In this document: in pieces, positions 40,425 through 53,300 of the stretch
Layout of the letters: each line of letters begins with the position of its first letter
Position numbering within the stretch: the stretch's first letter is position 1
From: Deinandra increscens subsp. villosa
Taxonomy: Eukaryota > Streptophyta > Magnoliopsida > Asterales > Asteraceae
DNA length: 64,000 nt
NCBI GenBank assembly: GCA_039602395.1
Contig: JBCNJP010000006.1
Location: 14,930,952 to 14,994,951, forward strand
Direction of reading: 5' to 3'
Notes under the pieces: generated by a model
Seen by the model: only the letters and a program-made list of their open reading frames with translations
Database searches by the model: none
Told to the model about the DNA's origin: nothing
Position numbers and translations under genes: made by a program

Positions 40425-43400
40425 TCATAACATGTCTTTAGCTAATCTAAGCCCTATCGCTTCTCTGTGGCGTACATGAGTCTCCTGAGTCATAGGCTTA
40501 GTGAAGGGATCAACTAAGTTTTGACCTGTGTGTACTTTGCTTATTTTGATTTCAATTCTGTCGACTACTTCTCTTATGTAGTGGAACTTCCTCAGGATGT
40601 GCTTGGCCTTCTTATGAGACCCTCGCTCTTTGGATTGAGCTATAGCGCCTGTGTTATCGCACAGCATCTCGATGGGCTGCCTTATGCTTGGCATGGCATC
40701 GAGATCGGATATGAACTTCTTCATCCACACGGCTTCCTTAGCAGCTTTTGAGGCGGCTATGTATTCGGATTCAGTAGTAGAATCAGCTACTACTGGCTGT
40801 TTTGAGCTTCTCCAGGAAACAGCCCCTCCGTTAAGAGTGAATACGAATCCCGATTGTGAGTGAGAGTTATCTCGGTCAGTCTGAAAACTAGCATCAGTGT
40901 AACACCTTACAGTGAGCTCTTCATCAACACCTCCGTATACGAGAAACATATCAGTGGTGTTTCTCAAGTATTTCAGTATGTTCTTTACAGCCGTCCAGTG
41001 AGCTAGTCCTGGCGTCAGCTAGTACCGACTTGTCACGCTCAGTGCATACGAGACATCCGGTCGTGTGTAGAGCATGGCATACATGATAGATCTAATAACA
41101 GAGGCAAATGGGATCGACGCCATTTGGCTTATCTCTCGCTCCGTTTTAGGTGCTTGAGATTTTTCCAAGATAGTTCTCTTAGTCATGGGAACGACTCCTT
41201 TCTTGGAGTTGCTCATGTTGAACCGAGCTATGATCTTATCAATGTATGTGCTTTGGCTGAGACCCAAAAGGCGCTTAGATCGACCTCTGTGAATTTTAAT
41301 TCCCAGAATGTAAGCGGCTTCTCCAAGATCTTCCATAAATGTACTTGCTTAGCTTGCAAACCTTGTTTGGATTCTCTGGATCGACAAAACCATCAGGCTA
41401 AACCATGTAGACATCCTCTTCGAGTTGTCTGTTCAGGAAAGCGGTTTTAACGTCCATTTGCCATATTTCATAATCATGGTATGCGGCTATGGCAAGGAGA
41501 ATCCTGATAATTTGATCATGGTCACGGGCGAAAAGGTCTCATCATATTCAATCCCTTGGGTTTGAGTGAAACCTTTCGCTACAAGCCGTGCCTTGTAGGT
41601 TTGCACATTTCCATGCATGTCAGTTTTTCTTTTAAAGATCCACTTGCTCCCTACTGCCCGTGTACCGGGGGTAGCTCAATCAAGTCCCAGACATGATTGT
41701 CATGCATGGACTGCATCTCCGCGTTCATGGCTTCAAGCCATTTATCAGATTCCGGATCTGACATAGCAGCTTTGTAGTTAGTAGGCTCATCATTAGAATC
41801 GACTATTAACAGAACGTCAAAGGCCACATGATAGCCAAGGTATCTATCAGTCTCTCTTCGTGTCCTTTCGCTCCTACGAACGCTTGTGCTTGTGCTTGGG
41901 TCTGATGGTGCGACAACAATTTGTTAGTCAGACGCAGCGACCGTATCAGGGTTAGGTGTATCTCGAACTTCTTCAAGATCCACTGGATCACTATTTGTTC
42001 CTCGAGAAAGGAACTCTTTCTCAAGGAATTTACCTTTCCTTTTGATGGAAACAGTGTTTGCATCAGGATGGTAAAAGTAATAACCGGTATTACAAAAGTA
42101 TCCAACGTAAGTTACCCTTTCGCCTCGGGGATCGAGCTTGTTGTCAGATTCGCTGGTGACATAAGTATCACATCCCCATACCCTGAGGTATGATAGTTTA
42201 GGAAGAGAACCATGCCATATCTCATATGGGGTATTCTCTACTTTCTCGGTCGGTGCCAGATTTATTAGGCGAGCAGCGGTCAAGATGGCATATCCTCAAA
42301 AGGAATTTGGCAACGTAGTCCTGCACATCATCGATCTAACCATGTTAAGCAGAGTTCGATTCCTTCTTTCACTTACCCCATTTAACTGGGGTGTGCCAGG
42401 AGGAGTAGGTTGTGAAACGATTCTACATTCCTTCAGATGATTCAGGAATTCAGCGCTTAGGTATTCACCACATCTATCAGATCGAAGTATTTTGATAGTT
42501 CGACTCAGCTGATTTTGTACTTCGTGTTGAAACTCTTTGAACTTTTCAAAAGTTTCATGTTTGTATTTCATCAGATAGACATAGGCATATTTGCTGTAGT
42601 CATTGATGAAAGTCACGAAGTACCGTTCACGATTTCTCGTTTCAGTTCGAAAGGATCCACACACGTCGGTGTGTATGGGTGAAGGGTGACTTGGTTAATT
42701 TATCAGATAAGCATGACTCGCACTCATCGAAGGAATCTGCATCTTGGGATTCAAGAATCCCAGCAGATTGCAACTTCTTAATGCGGGTCTTTCTTATGTA
42801 ACCAAGCCTATGGTGCCATAACGAGGATTCGTTACTATCAGCTTTGCTTCTTTTGGAAACATGATAGAGCTGATCGTTTGTTTGAACATCTATCTCATAT
42901 ATACCATGTCGAGGTTCAACCTCGAAATAAAAGATATCATTAAGGTAAGCATAAATCACATTTCCATTAAATTTATACCGAAATCCTTGTTCAAACAATG
43001 AAGAGACAGAAATAATGTTTTTGGACAAACCAGGTGCATATAAATAGTTAACTAAAGTAACTACAAGGCCAGAAGAGCATGAAAAAGAATATGTGTCGGT
43101 AGCAAGTACTGGGACCTTTTACCGTCTCCAACGATGAGGTCCATGCAACATTGTTCTGTCTTCTTCCACTTCTCAGGTTCTTGCAAAACATTAACGATGT
43201 GATAACCACATATAGTATCAAATACCCATGAATTGGAGGAAACAGTGAAAAGTTCAGTAACATTTATTGACATACCTGATGAGCAACCCTTATTAGGGTT
43301 CTTGGTCATCTTTAGCTTTGCAAGATAAACGGGACAGTTGCGACGCCAGTGTCCCATTTTGTTGCACTCATAGCACAGGCGCTCCTCGGGAGGCTGCACC

Positions 43401-43636
43401 TGTGGTTTCTTGCCTTTGCCTTCTTTAACCTTCTTGGCTTTGGAGATCTTTGTATTAGCAACTCTGAGCACGTCCGGCGTGGTCCTGATCTTCACGTTGG
43501 GTATCAATGGAATAACCTCCTCGATCGACTGAGCCGAACAATTAATCGCAAGAATACGATAATGTTCAGGCAAAGATCTGAGTACTACATCAAGAGCCAT
43601 CCCGTCAGAGATGGAGTAGCCAAGGTCGATCAGCCT
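40425..43636 (-). pseudogene. F gag C-terminus, protease, integrase, RT and RNase H
   Basis: Going 5' to 3' on the minus strand: gag end with knuckle CYECNKMGHWRRNC; protease WVFDTICGYHI, where Ile replaces the expected Gly; pre-integrase HHCC (LWHHRLGY ... CESC); integrase core with Asp in FINDYSKY, Asp in LRSDRCGEY and Glu in VSERRNRTL. The RT has several stops near 41350-41760 and jumps from the KVCKLSK region to MEDLGEAAYILGIK, so the YVDD box is deleted. RNase H follows, with CYTDAS, TTESEYIA and LCDN, ending after TKPMTQETHV. It is clearly a Copia order and clearly inactive. Confidence 0.88.
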
Positions 43637-43641
43637 GTCGC

Positions 43642-43921
43642 TGTAAAACCGAGATATGATCTTACTACTGCGTGTATCAATCAATCACAGGAAGGTGTAG
43701 AATGACAAAAGTTCTCAACTGGTTAACCTGCACATTCTAACACGAACCTATTTATAGTTAGTGACTGAATAGGCTGCGTACCAAATGGTACAGGCGTACC
43801 ATTTGGTCCGGCGGACCATTTGGTCCGGTGCCAATGATATTGTCACTAAACCTCATATTAAGACACGCTCACATAGATACAATACACGAGACACTTCATA
43901 GCATATGTATATGCTCTAACA
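43642..43921 (-). repeat. 3' LTR of element H
   Basis: This 280-bp repeat starts TGTAAAACC and ends GCTCTAACA. It contains the inverted repeat TGGTCCG-G-CGGACCA at 43804-43818, and TGGTCC again at 43821. In element orientation this lies upstream of the TATA box. It is shorter than the right copy through an internal deletion. Confidence 0.92.
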
Positions 43922-45681
43922 AACTCCCCCTTAACGTGTAGTGTATCTATTTTCTAACAAAACTTCAGTCTTCAATCTTCAACATTGCTGCATCCGATCT
44001 TCGACTTGAATCTTGTCCAAAATAGAACTTGCATGGCTGGATCACTCTTGAATCATCTTTGATCTTCAAGATCCACTTGTGAAAGATATAACAAACTACC
44101 CCTTTCACCATGCTTGAGTCTTGACACATATAACCTGCAATTTCAGAAGACAGAAACGCGGTTTCCTGTTCTTTTGAAAATTAATTTAATCTAGGCGCAA
44201 AACTTCTCTTCGAGAATCCATGATATAGATTTGAAATTTGATTTCATATCACATGTTGATCGGTCGAAAAAAATAAGAAATAAAATCTTTTTGGCTTTTT
44301 GAGAATTTATATCAAAACACATCTAAAATCTTTTTGTAATTTTCAGACATGAAACATAAAATGCAATACAGAATCAGACACTATTTTTGTCTTTTGCGAG
44401 AAAGATCACAACTTGGGATCATATTGAACATACCATGCTGAACAACACTTTAATTTCAATAAATTCAGCACATAAGTCATGTCGATTACTGGTATAATTT
44501 GTCCATCTTAAACTCAGGCACAATCATACTCATAACGTATGGATATGTTATTGTATTGATTATGTTTGGTTTGACCAGTGTACCCCACACTATCAGACAT
44601 ACTCAGATATGTATTTTCTTTTATATTTCACTTTGTGATTTCATTTGTGATTTAATCACATAATGATTGTACTCATGATTTAGTCAACTGTGTTCCATGC
44701 AAAAAGAAATAAGAACGTTAAATCGTCTACCTTAAGGTCGATCTTTCGATACACAGATAAGGCCTTGGATTTAACAAAATAAGAAAATAAAACAAGTTGA
44801 AATTGTATAACTCAACACAATCAGTTCGGTACTTCCGTACACGCAGAGAAAGTCCGATGAGTTATACGAAACACCAAAGAAAATAAAGCAGAACATCAAA
44901 TGAACAACAATCAGGTCGGTCCTGTGGATACGCAGAGAAAGTCCGATCGTTTGACAAAATAAAGAAAATCAAACAAGTTTAAATCTTTGCAAAATGAACA
45001 CATGTATACACAGTGACTTCTCATTTTCTTTTTCACATATCTTTTTCTTGATATATCATGAGATATGCACCAAGATGTTGTCCACTAGGTCAAGCATTAG
45101 TATTTAATTTGTTTATCACATATGAATACTTTCTGATTTAATACCGAGCCTACCAAGTACATCGAACAATGATCTTATGGCTTTTTAATCTATCTTATCC
45201 ATAAGTCAGACACGTAAGCCAATGTACCATCATTTCCCAATTATGTCGGATACAATTTTTTATTTTTCAATGTTTTTGAATTTTCCCTTTTTCAATGTTT
45301 TTGTATTTTTCCATTTTTCTCCCCCTTAAAATGAAAACTCTATTTTGGATTTACATTTTAACACAAACAAAAACACAAAGACGCTATTTTTGATTTTTCA
45401 ATTTTCTCCCCCTAAACTACATACGGAATGTAAAAAGAAAGAAAATTGACCTTTCGACATGAATACCTTGCAGTTTTAGGTTTCAGAAAAATTTCAGTTT
45501 TGAAATGTGAAATTGCATGTAATTTAAGTTAAATCAGCAGAATACTCCTCCATCAGCAACTTTTCAATCACCGATAGGTCTTCTAGAAGTAACTGCACAC
45601 TGGTCAAACACGTCAGTTTACAAATGACCCGAAGCGAATTTCTTCTGGTCGACCAGTGTCCTGGTTTCCTTTTGAAACCAC
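43922..45681 (-). other. Conserved 3' non-coding region of H
   Basis: No coding frame is evident. Two blocks are nearly unchanged in element I. One is a 41-base block at 44571-44611, including the hairpin AGTGT-ACCCC-ACACT. The other is about 60 bases at about 44696-44755, with one mismatch. A threefold module follows (about 44740-44960), whose units contain TCGG and CGCAGAGAAAGTCCGAT. Confidence 0.7.
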
Positions 45682-47988
45682 TTAAGGTTTCCAAATTTGT
45701 TGTTTTGGTAAATCGGTATCTGATGAACCAGTCACAGTTGACTGTGACGAACATCCGACATATGAATCATTTTGAAATTTTGGCAAAAATTTTCTTGGAC
45801 GTTTGAAAAATGTCGGTGGAGATTCATCAAACACTCTGCCATATTCATCAACAAACTTGTATTTGGCAGATTTACCAACATATGGAACCTTTCCTCCTTT
45901 TTGTGTAGAAGCCGCAGAAACCGGACACACTTGTGCCATATGTCCTTTTTGTCGACAGTTATAACACAAGCGGTTGTTGATATTTCTCCTCTTGGGAACC
46001 TGCATAGTTTCACAAAAAAAGCATCATCAAAATGATCATAAAATGTACCATATACCTGAAATAGATGATCATGAACCCATTTTGATGTTGGGCTTTGTGA
46101 ATTTGAATTGGATCCTCCAGAAGAAAATTTGACAAATTGCTGCTTTTTGTTTTGGGGATCAGCATTCGTCACAAAAACTTCTAATATTTTCTGAGCATCC
46201 ACGCAATGAAGTGGAAATTGTTTGTCAGAAAATATTTGTTCCGAACCCTTGAGCTTGTAAAACCTCTCGGGTTGAACCTTTTTAGCATTAAACACATCCT
46301 TCTTGACTTGTTTCAAATTAACGTTCTTTAAATTTTGTTGTTTTGAGTCTTGAGCTCCAACAGCGTTAACATTTTTGAACTTGAAACCCAAACCAACATG
46401 TTTCCCTGGAATCTTCTCTCCAGAACCAGATACGTTATGTCCATTCATCGCGAGACGAGAAAAGTCAGCTTTAACTTGACCAACATTCTTTTGTTGATAG
46501 AAGATAGTCTCATCAATATCATTAGAGGAACTAATCTTCTCGGTTGAACTAGCTGATTTCTGTTCTTTACTAGCGGAAGAATCAAACATAAAACTTTCAG
46601 CTTTTTGTTCTTTCTGTGACTTCACAACCTTTTCTTCATTTGATTTATTATTAACAAATTTAGAATAATCACCAGCTTCAACATTTTCCTTCAGCTCATG
46701 AACTCCTTCTTTTAGACTTCCTGGTGGTGAAACTGTTTTGCTAAACATTTTTTCAAAATTTTCATCTTTAGCCAAGAAACTTGTAAAAGATTGGGAATTG
46801 GTGACATTGTTCAACACACGATTTGCATCAATTACTTGAATCTTCAAATTGGAAATCTTTTGTTGAGCTTCAGCCAATTCTTTCTCTGTTGCAATCAATT
46901 TTTAGCAACTTTGTGAGTTTCATATTTTTGCAATCTCATATTATCAAGTTCAGCAAACAACTCTTTCTTCAATTTATCTTAATTTCTTTTCTGAATATCC
47001 AAATTTGCATTTTGCAATTTATTCACTCTTACTAACTCCCTCTTTTCATCAAGCAACTTCTCCACATCAATCTGATAAGACTTAATCTGGGCAGCTTGTT
47101 CACCAGAAGTTTTGTTAAGCATATCAAGCTTAACCTTGGACTTGTCAAACAAATTATTGAAATCATTGGCTGCATCCTCAGCTTCAGCCTTCCATTTTTC
47201 AACTTCCTTGACTAACTCAGTCTTTTCTTCAATTAATTTTTCAATCTTGATCTTTTCAGATTCTGCAGTGTCACTTTTCAATTCTTCAATTTCTTTCGAT
47301 AATTTAATACACCTCTTACATCTTGAAGAAATTTCGTCTTCTTTCTTATGTGTTTCATCATTCAACCAATGATCATCTGTAAGCAAATTTTGAATCTTCT
47401 TATTCTTCTGTGAAACCACTTCAAATTTACCAATCAGATGAGAGAATTTGGACATCAAACTTTCAGTTTTGCTTGTCATAAAGACAGAATCAGATATTTC
47501 GTTAGCATTCTTCTGACATTTCTCCAATTCTTTTATCAGAATACTATTTTCTTCGGTCAACTTTTTCAACGTCTTTTCTAACTCCTCAATCTCATTGTTA
47601 GAACTCTTGTTTGACCTTGAATTCCGATAAAGTTGCATATTGTGATATTCACATATTATTTTCAGATTATCCCACAATACTTTCGATTTCGACAATCCTT
47701 AAAATATTCAAACAACTCTGTTGATAATTCCAACTTGATAAATGCATATGCCTTCTTTTCATTTTCATATTGCTTCATTTATGCATTTGAAAGATCCATT
47801 CTCCATATAGGATCTCCATGAAAATCAGTTGGATAGACATATAGCTTATTGATCGGAATCCACAAATCTTTATCCACGGTATCAAGATATGTTTTAAATT
47901 TTGTTACCCAATTTGGATAATCCTCAAACTTCATCAATTTTGGCACAGTCTGACGATGTCCTGCAACGAATGCATCAATTTCTTTCAT
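45682..47988 (-). pseudogene. H gag: coiled coil and zinc knuckle, frameshifted
   Basis: The likely ATG is at 47988 (MKEIDAFVAGHRQTV). It is followed by the Copia gag signature (LMKFEDYPNWVTKFKTYLD, DLWIPI). A stop and frameshift lie near 47779-47695. A long Lys/Glu-rich coiled coil (47695-46979) and a second one (46898 onward) come next. The Ser/Lys-rich tail carries the knuckle CYNCRQKGHMAQVC. The end is KQQIWKP, then a stop and a DTGRP-like remnant shared with element I. Compared with I, the central gag domain and the first knuckle are missing. At least three frame breaks show it is not translated as one protein. Confidence 0.78.
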
Positions 47989-48171
47989 TTTGAAATCGGT
48001 GAAATCGAACGTCAAAACTTCAAACTCGAAAACGAAGATGTTAGAATTTGATTTTGAAAATCAACTTTGAACGAACAACGTAGAGCTTGTCGAGACGATC
48101 GATTTGAGTACTTATGGCTCTCGTAGCGATTTGCAATGCAAAAGTTATGACCCTTTGAAGAAACTGCCAGC

Positions 48172-48391
48172 GGACCAGAATTCAGAGGACCAGATTTCAG
48201 CGGACCAAATTTGTACTCAACGGACCAGTTCCGGACCAAATTTTCTCAGCGGACAAGATTTTCTCAGCAGACCAGATTTGGTACGGCGGACCAAAAAATA
48301 ACTGCCACGGACCAACTTGAAGATTGCCTAGCGGACCAGCAGCAGACCAACAACGGACCACCAGCGGACCAGAATTTCTTCGAGCGGACCA
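48172..48391 (-). repeat. GGACCA word array in the leader of H
   Basis: Eleven exact GGACCA (TGGTCC in element sense) occur in 220 bases, at 48172, 48187, 48202, 48222, 48233, 48288, 48309, 48333, 48355, 48366 and 48386. Variants AGACCA and GGACAA lie between them. Many are extended to GCGGACCAG. The array lies between the primer site and gag. The same word forms the U3 inverted repeat of the H LTR. Confidence 0.92.
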
Positions 48392-48614
48392 GAAGCTTTC
48401 GAAGCTGATTTCGACTAATCTTCGCGGATTTTGACTTTTGGAGCTGGAAATTGATTCAGTAAGGTGCGAAATCACTCCAGGAACACTTAGAAATCATTTT
48501 TCACCTCGGAAACACTCGAAATTGGAAGAATTTGATAAAAACATAAGAAACCCAAACTTTCTCTCTCTAAAAATCCGAAAATTGATAAAAAACACAGAAG
48601 TAGAGCAACCAAAT

Positions 48615-48626
48615 GCTCTGATACCA
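48615..48626 (-). other. Primer-binding site of H (tRNA-iMet)
   Basis: TGGTATCAGAGC on the minus strand, two bases inside the right LTR, shows that H is a minus-strand element with its 5' LTR on the right. Confidence 0.93.
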
Positions 48627-48628
48627 CT

Positions 48629-48980
48629 TGTAAAACCGAGATACGATCTTACTACTGCGTGTATCAATCATTTATAGTAACAACAGATGTAAATAAGAGA
48701 ATTCTTATTGATCACTTGAAGATACAAAGAAGTTCTCTCTAGTTTCTCTTTCTAGAAACACACACAGGAAGGTGTAGAATGACAGAAGTTCTCAAAAGGT
48801 TAACCTGCACATTCTAACACGAACCTATTTATAGTTAGTGACTGAATAGGCTGTGTACCATTTGGTCCGGCGGACTATTTGGTCCGGTGCTAATGATATT
48901 GTCACTAAACCTCATATTAAGACACGCTCACATAGATACAATACACGAGACACTTCATAGCATAGGTATATGCTCTAACA
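48629..48980 (-). repeat. 5' LTR of element H
   Basis: This 352-bp repeat has TG and CA ends and is followed by the TSD GTCGC. The TATA box on the minus strand is CTATAAATAG (48825-48834). Upstream of it in element sense lie TGGTCC words at 48863 and 48880 and the decayed partner GGACTA at 48872. Confidence 0.93.
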
Positions 48981-49379
48981 GTCGCGATACGCTTTCATCA
49001 GCATGACATGATCGTATGGAGAGGAGTCGTTAGCCATAGAGCAGTTCACAAATTGTGAAAGTGCATCGGCTCGCTCAGTCCTCTGACCTAACTCAAATAA
49101 ATCCTTGAGTTTACGCATGATGTCATAAGCAGACATCCCCATGAAGTTGTACCGATAATCCTCAGTCATGCTAGATAAGATCAGGTCAGTGACGTCATCG
49201 TCAGTGTGCTTTTGGAGCTCAGATCGCGAGTTCTCATTTAACAAGTAAGATGGAATACTCGCGATAGGTCGGTCAATGACATAGAGTTTCCCGAAGAGCC
49301 TTAAAAGGTTCCTCAGGGTAGTCTGCCATGCGAGAAAGTCAGTCTTAGTAAAGGGGTCGAGTTGTACCATTGAACTTAA
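48981..49379 (-). pseudogene. N-terminal gag of F
   Basis: A minus-strand frame starts near 49370 (MVQLDPFTKTDFLAW) and continues through LRNLLRLFGKLYVIDRPI, SSMTEDYRYNFMGMSAYDIM and YDHVMLMKAYRD. It ends at the H insertion. The protein resumes on the other side of H as RLIDLGYSISDG. The GTCGC duplication lies in the Arg-Asp codons. It is a Copia gag domain and is intact up to the insertion. Confidence 0.85.
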
Positions 49380-49819
49380 TGGAGGTGAGTTTTCTTTAGC
49401 CTTCTGAAATAAGCAAAGTAGATTTAATCAGTATTTTCGATGTTTTATATTTCATTATAATAAGTTGGTAAAGTTTATTTTAAGAAATCGAGAATTCGTT
49501 TAGGCGACATTACTTGAGACCGCCAAATGAGCCTCAGGAGCAAAGCTGTGTAAACAAACTGACAACGTTTGTCAATTGTGAGACTCAAGTCACAACTCTT
49601 GGTATGAGGCCGCTATATACATACAATTGTATTTTGCGATACGTTTAGCCTAATCCATGCCCACTTTAGCAATATACATCCGTGGCGCGGTATTGAGATA
49701 CTCCAACACCATGAACATATACGTCTAAAGCGATAGTAATCCTAAATGGTCGAAGTGATGACACGGTGTTGAAATACTCCAATGTCCTCACCTTAGAAGG
49801 TACCCTTGGCACCAAGTGC
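49380..49819 (-). other. Leader of F up to the gap
   Basis: Non-coding sequence lies upstream of F gag. Two related segments stand about 95 bases apart (TATTGAGATACTCCAACACC near 49692 and a similar one near 49766). The primer site and 5' LTR are not visible and probably lie in the gap. Confidence 0.5.
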
Positions 49820-50319
49820 NNNNNNNNNNNNNNNNNNNNNNNNNNNNNNNNNNNNNNNNNNNNNNNNNNNNNNNNNNNNNNNNNNNNNNNNNNNNNNNNN
49901 NNNNNNNNNNNNNNNNNNNNNNNNNNNNNNNNNNNNNNNNNNNNNNNNNNNNNNNNNNNNNNNNNNNNNNNNNNNNNNNNNNNNNNNNNNNNNNNNNNNN
50001 NNNNNNNNNNNNNNNNNNNNNNNNNNNNNNNNNNNNNNNNNNNNNNNNNNNNNNNNNNNNNNNNNNNNNNNNNNNNNNNNNNNNNNNNNNNNNNNNNNNN
50101 NNNNNNNNNNNNNNNNNNNNNNNNNNNNNNNNNNNNNNNNNNNNNNNNNNNNNNNNNNNNNNNNNNNNNNNNNNNNNNNNNNNNNNNNNNNNNNNNNNNN
50201 NNNNNNNNNNNNNNNNNNNNNNNNNNNNNNNNNNNNNNNNNNNNNNNNNNNNNNNNNNNNNNNNNNNNNNNNNNNNNNNNNNNNNNNNNNNNNNNNNNNN
50301 NNNNNNNNNNNNNNNNNNN
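49820..50319. other. Assembly gap (500 N)
   Basis: There are exactly 500 N, probably a placeholder. The 5' LTR of F and the 5' LTR and gag of E could be hidden here. Confidence 0.97.
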
Positions 50320-53300
50320 GACATCCACCCTAACTCAAGACAAACTGATATCCTTTAATGAGAGCGACCGTTCTCATGTCCAGGATCCCCACCATGATAG
50401 TATTGTGGTCACTTTATATATTGCTAACCATTTTGTCCGCAGGATCCTGATTGATAAAGGAAGCTCAGTAAACATAATCTGTCTTGATGTGCTCAAAAAG
50501 ATGGGGATTCCGGAAACTGAAATAGTTGCCAAATCCTCAGTCTTGGTTGGCTTCAGTGGTGAAACTAAAAGCACCGTTGGGGATATCAGGTTACCAGTAT
50601 ATATAGAGGGGGTAAACTCTACTAAAAAAATTTGTGTTATAGATTCTCTCTCTTGTTGCAATATAATTCTTGGCAGGCCATGGATACACGAAATGAAAGC
50701 GGTCCCTTCAACTTATGATCAATGCATCAAGCTTCCCACACCTGGGGGAGTTGTAAGGATTGTCAAAGAAGTCCATCTAGATCCTGGGAATCCTGAAATC
50801 AAGGTTCTCGTAGGTACAGGCATTCCAGCAGATGTTGAACAAGAACTAGTTTAGCTTCTGAAGGCCAGAACCTTAACTTTCTCCTAGAAGCATGAGGGCA
50901 TGACAGGTATCCCTAAACATGTTATTACTAATAAACTTGGTTAAGATCATTCTTTCAGGCCTATACAGCAAAAGAGGAGAAAGTTCGCTCCCGAGAAGAA
51001 TGCAATCATACAGGAGGAAGTTGACAAGCTTCTCAAAACCAAGATGATCAGAGAAGTCAAATATCCTAAGTGGCTAGCAAATGTGGTGGTGGTCCAGAAG
51101 AAGAATCGAAAGTGGTGAGTTTATGTTGATTACACGGATTTGAATAAGGTCTATCCTAAGGATCCTTTTCCACTTCCCCATATTGATGCAATGGTGGATG
51201 CCACGGCGGGTCATGAGATGCGCACCTTCATGGATGCCTTAGCAGGTTTTTAACAAATTTAGATGGAACCATGTGACCAGGAGCATATAGCTTTTATGAA
51301 TCCGACAGGTATATATTGTTATATTGCTATGCCTTTTGGTTTAAGAAAAGCAGGTGCCACCTACCAAAGGCTCGTCAATATGATGTTTAAAGAGCAACTA
51401 GGGGACACGACGGAAGTCTACATAGATGATATGGTGGTGAAATCCAAAAAGGCATAAGATCACGTCAAGGATCTCCAAACTGCCTTTGACATCCTTTACC
51501 AATATAACATGAAGCTCAATTCCTCCAAGTGCCACTTTGGGGTGCCAGCCGGAAAGTTTTTAGGCTACATGGTTACCGAAAGAGGAATCGAACCAAGCCC
51601 CAAGCAGATCAAAGCAATCTTAAATTTGAAGTCATCATCAAATGTAAAAGAGGTGCAAAGGTTGACAGGAAGAATCGCAGCACTCAACAGGTTCATCTCA
51701 AGATCCTCAAAAAAAAAGCACGGATTTCTACAATATCCTGAGGAAAAACAAGAGGTTTGAATGAACTGAGAAGCACGAAGAATCCCTGAGATGCCTAAAA
51801 GATTACCTGTCAGTAGCCCCGTTGCTAATGAAACCAGAAGGTGGGGAACGCTATATTTATATCTAGCTGTTTCCGGAAGCTCAGTTAGCGCAGTCTTGGT
51901 GAAAGACCACCAAGGTCAGCAACATCCGGTATATTATGTAAGTAAAAATCTGCTAGACGCAGAGTCCATGTATTCTCACCTTGAAAAATTAATTCTAGCT
52001 CTTATAATGGTTTCCACTAAACTTAGACATTATTTTGAAACTCATACTACAATTGTGAGATCTAACTATCCTATTAAAGCAGTTCTTAGGAAGCCAAATA
52101 TGTCAGGTAGGATGGCTAAATGGGCAGTCAAGTTGAGTGCCTACGATATCAAGTATGAGCCAAGGACAGCAATCAAATCCCAAGCCTTGGTTGACTTTGT
52201 GGCTGATTTCAGCAGTGACATAGAACTAGAAGTTGATAAGGAAGTCCAGTAGCTTGAGAAGCTCGAAGAAGACTGGATCCTCAAATGTTGGAGGAACAGG
52301 GATGGGCATCCTGCTAAAATCGCAACAAGGGGACATAATACCACGATCCATATCTTGTGAATTCCAGGCTACCAACAACGAAGCTGAATATGAAGCTTTG
52401 ATTGCTGGTTGCAATTGGCTAGAGATATGGGCATCCGGTGTATTCAAGTATTTGTTGATTCTCTTCTTTTGACTAACTACTTAAATGGCTCTTATACAGT
52501 GAGAGGGGAGGATTTAATCAAATATCTTGATATCGTTAAAAAATAATCTTTGCTTTTCGAAAGTTTTAACGTTTCACAGGTCCCAAGAGAAGACAACTCT
52601 GAATCCGACGCTTTGGCAAACTTGGCTTCATTGCTCAGGATCCCTGAGGATATTAGGATTCCTATAACTCATATCCTGACACCGGCAATAGCCCAACAGG
52701 AAGCTCACGCGGTTAATGAAGATGAAGAAGCAGATGTTGGGAATCCCGAGGATACCCAGGAATCCTGGACCCATCCAATCATAAAATATCTTAAAGACAG
52801 AGAGATTCCTAAGGGTGAAAATCCTAGGGCTTTTCGCGCCATGGTAACACCTTATTTCATCTAAGATAACATATTATATAGAAAATCTCTTGCAGGTGTC
52901 TATTTGAGGTGCCTAGAGAAATCAGAAGCCCTTGAGGTGCTTGAAGACATCCACAGTGGAGATTCTAGAAACCAAACTGGGGGCAGAGCACTCTTCTCCG
53001 AGATTCTCAGATTCAGCTATTAATGGCCTACCATGTAGAAGGATGCCATGAGCTTCTCACGAAAATGCGATGCCTGCCAAAGGCACGACAATAGTCTGCA
53101 TCAACTAGCTGAGCATTTGCATCCTATAGTATCCTCATGGCCGTTCATGAAGTAGGGCATGGATATTGTAGGTAAGTTGCCCAAGGTCCTGGAGGAAAAG
53201 TATTTATGCTTGCAATGACAAACTATTTCTCCAAGTGGATCAAAGCAGAAGCCTATTTGCAAGTGAGAGAGAAAGAAGTGGATATCCTTCATCAAGAGAA

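Larger units (their letters stand above)
43642..48980 (-). mobile_element. Element H: gag-only Copia-type retrotransposon
   Basis: LTRs 43642-43921 and 48629-48980 flank it, and GTCGC is duplicated on both sides. The left LTR has lost about 90 bp near its + strand start. The primer site marks the right LTR as 5'. The interior holds a leader with a word array, a long gag-like region with a coiled coil and zinc knuckle, and 1.76 kb of non-coding 3' sequence. No protease, integrase or RT is present. Element I has the same design, so loss of pol predates both. Confidence 0.9.
38460..49819 (-). mobile_element. Element F: decayed Copia retrotransposon, hosting element H
   Basis: A 3' LTR on the left, then RNase H, RT, integrase, protease and gag pieces in reverse order show a minus-strand Copia element. 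Gag is split by H with TSD GTCGC (43637-43641 and 48981-48985). The leader continues into the N gap at 49820, where the 5' LTR would lie. Frameshifts, stops and loss of the RT catalytic box make it inactive. Confidence 0.88.

Noticed and set aside
48012..48475. Gly-Pro-Leu and Trp-Ser-Ala repeat frames in the H leader as proteins
   Set aside because: They are produced by the repeated TGGTCC word read in different frames. They have stops and no conserved start.
49766..50854. Frame joining sequence left and right of the second gap
   Set aside because: The gap length is unknown, and the two sides belong to different elements (F leader and E protease).
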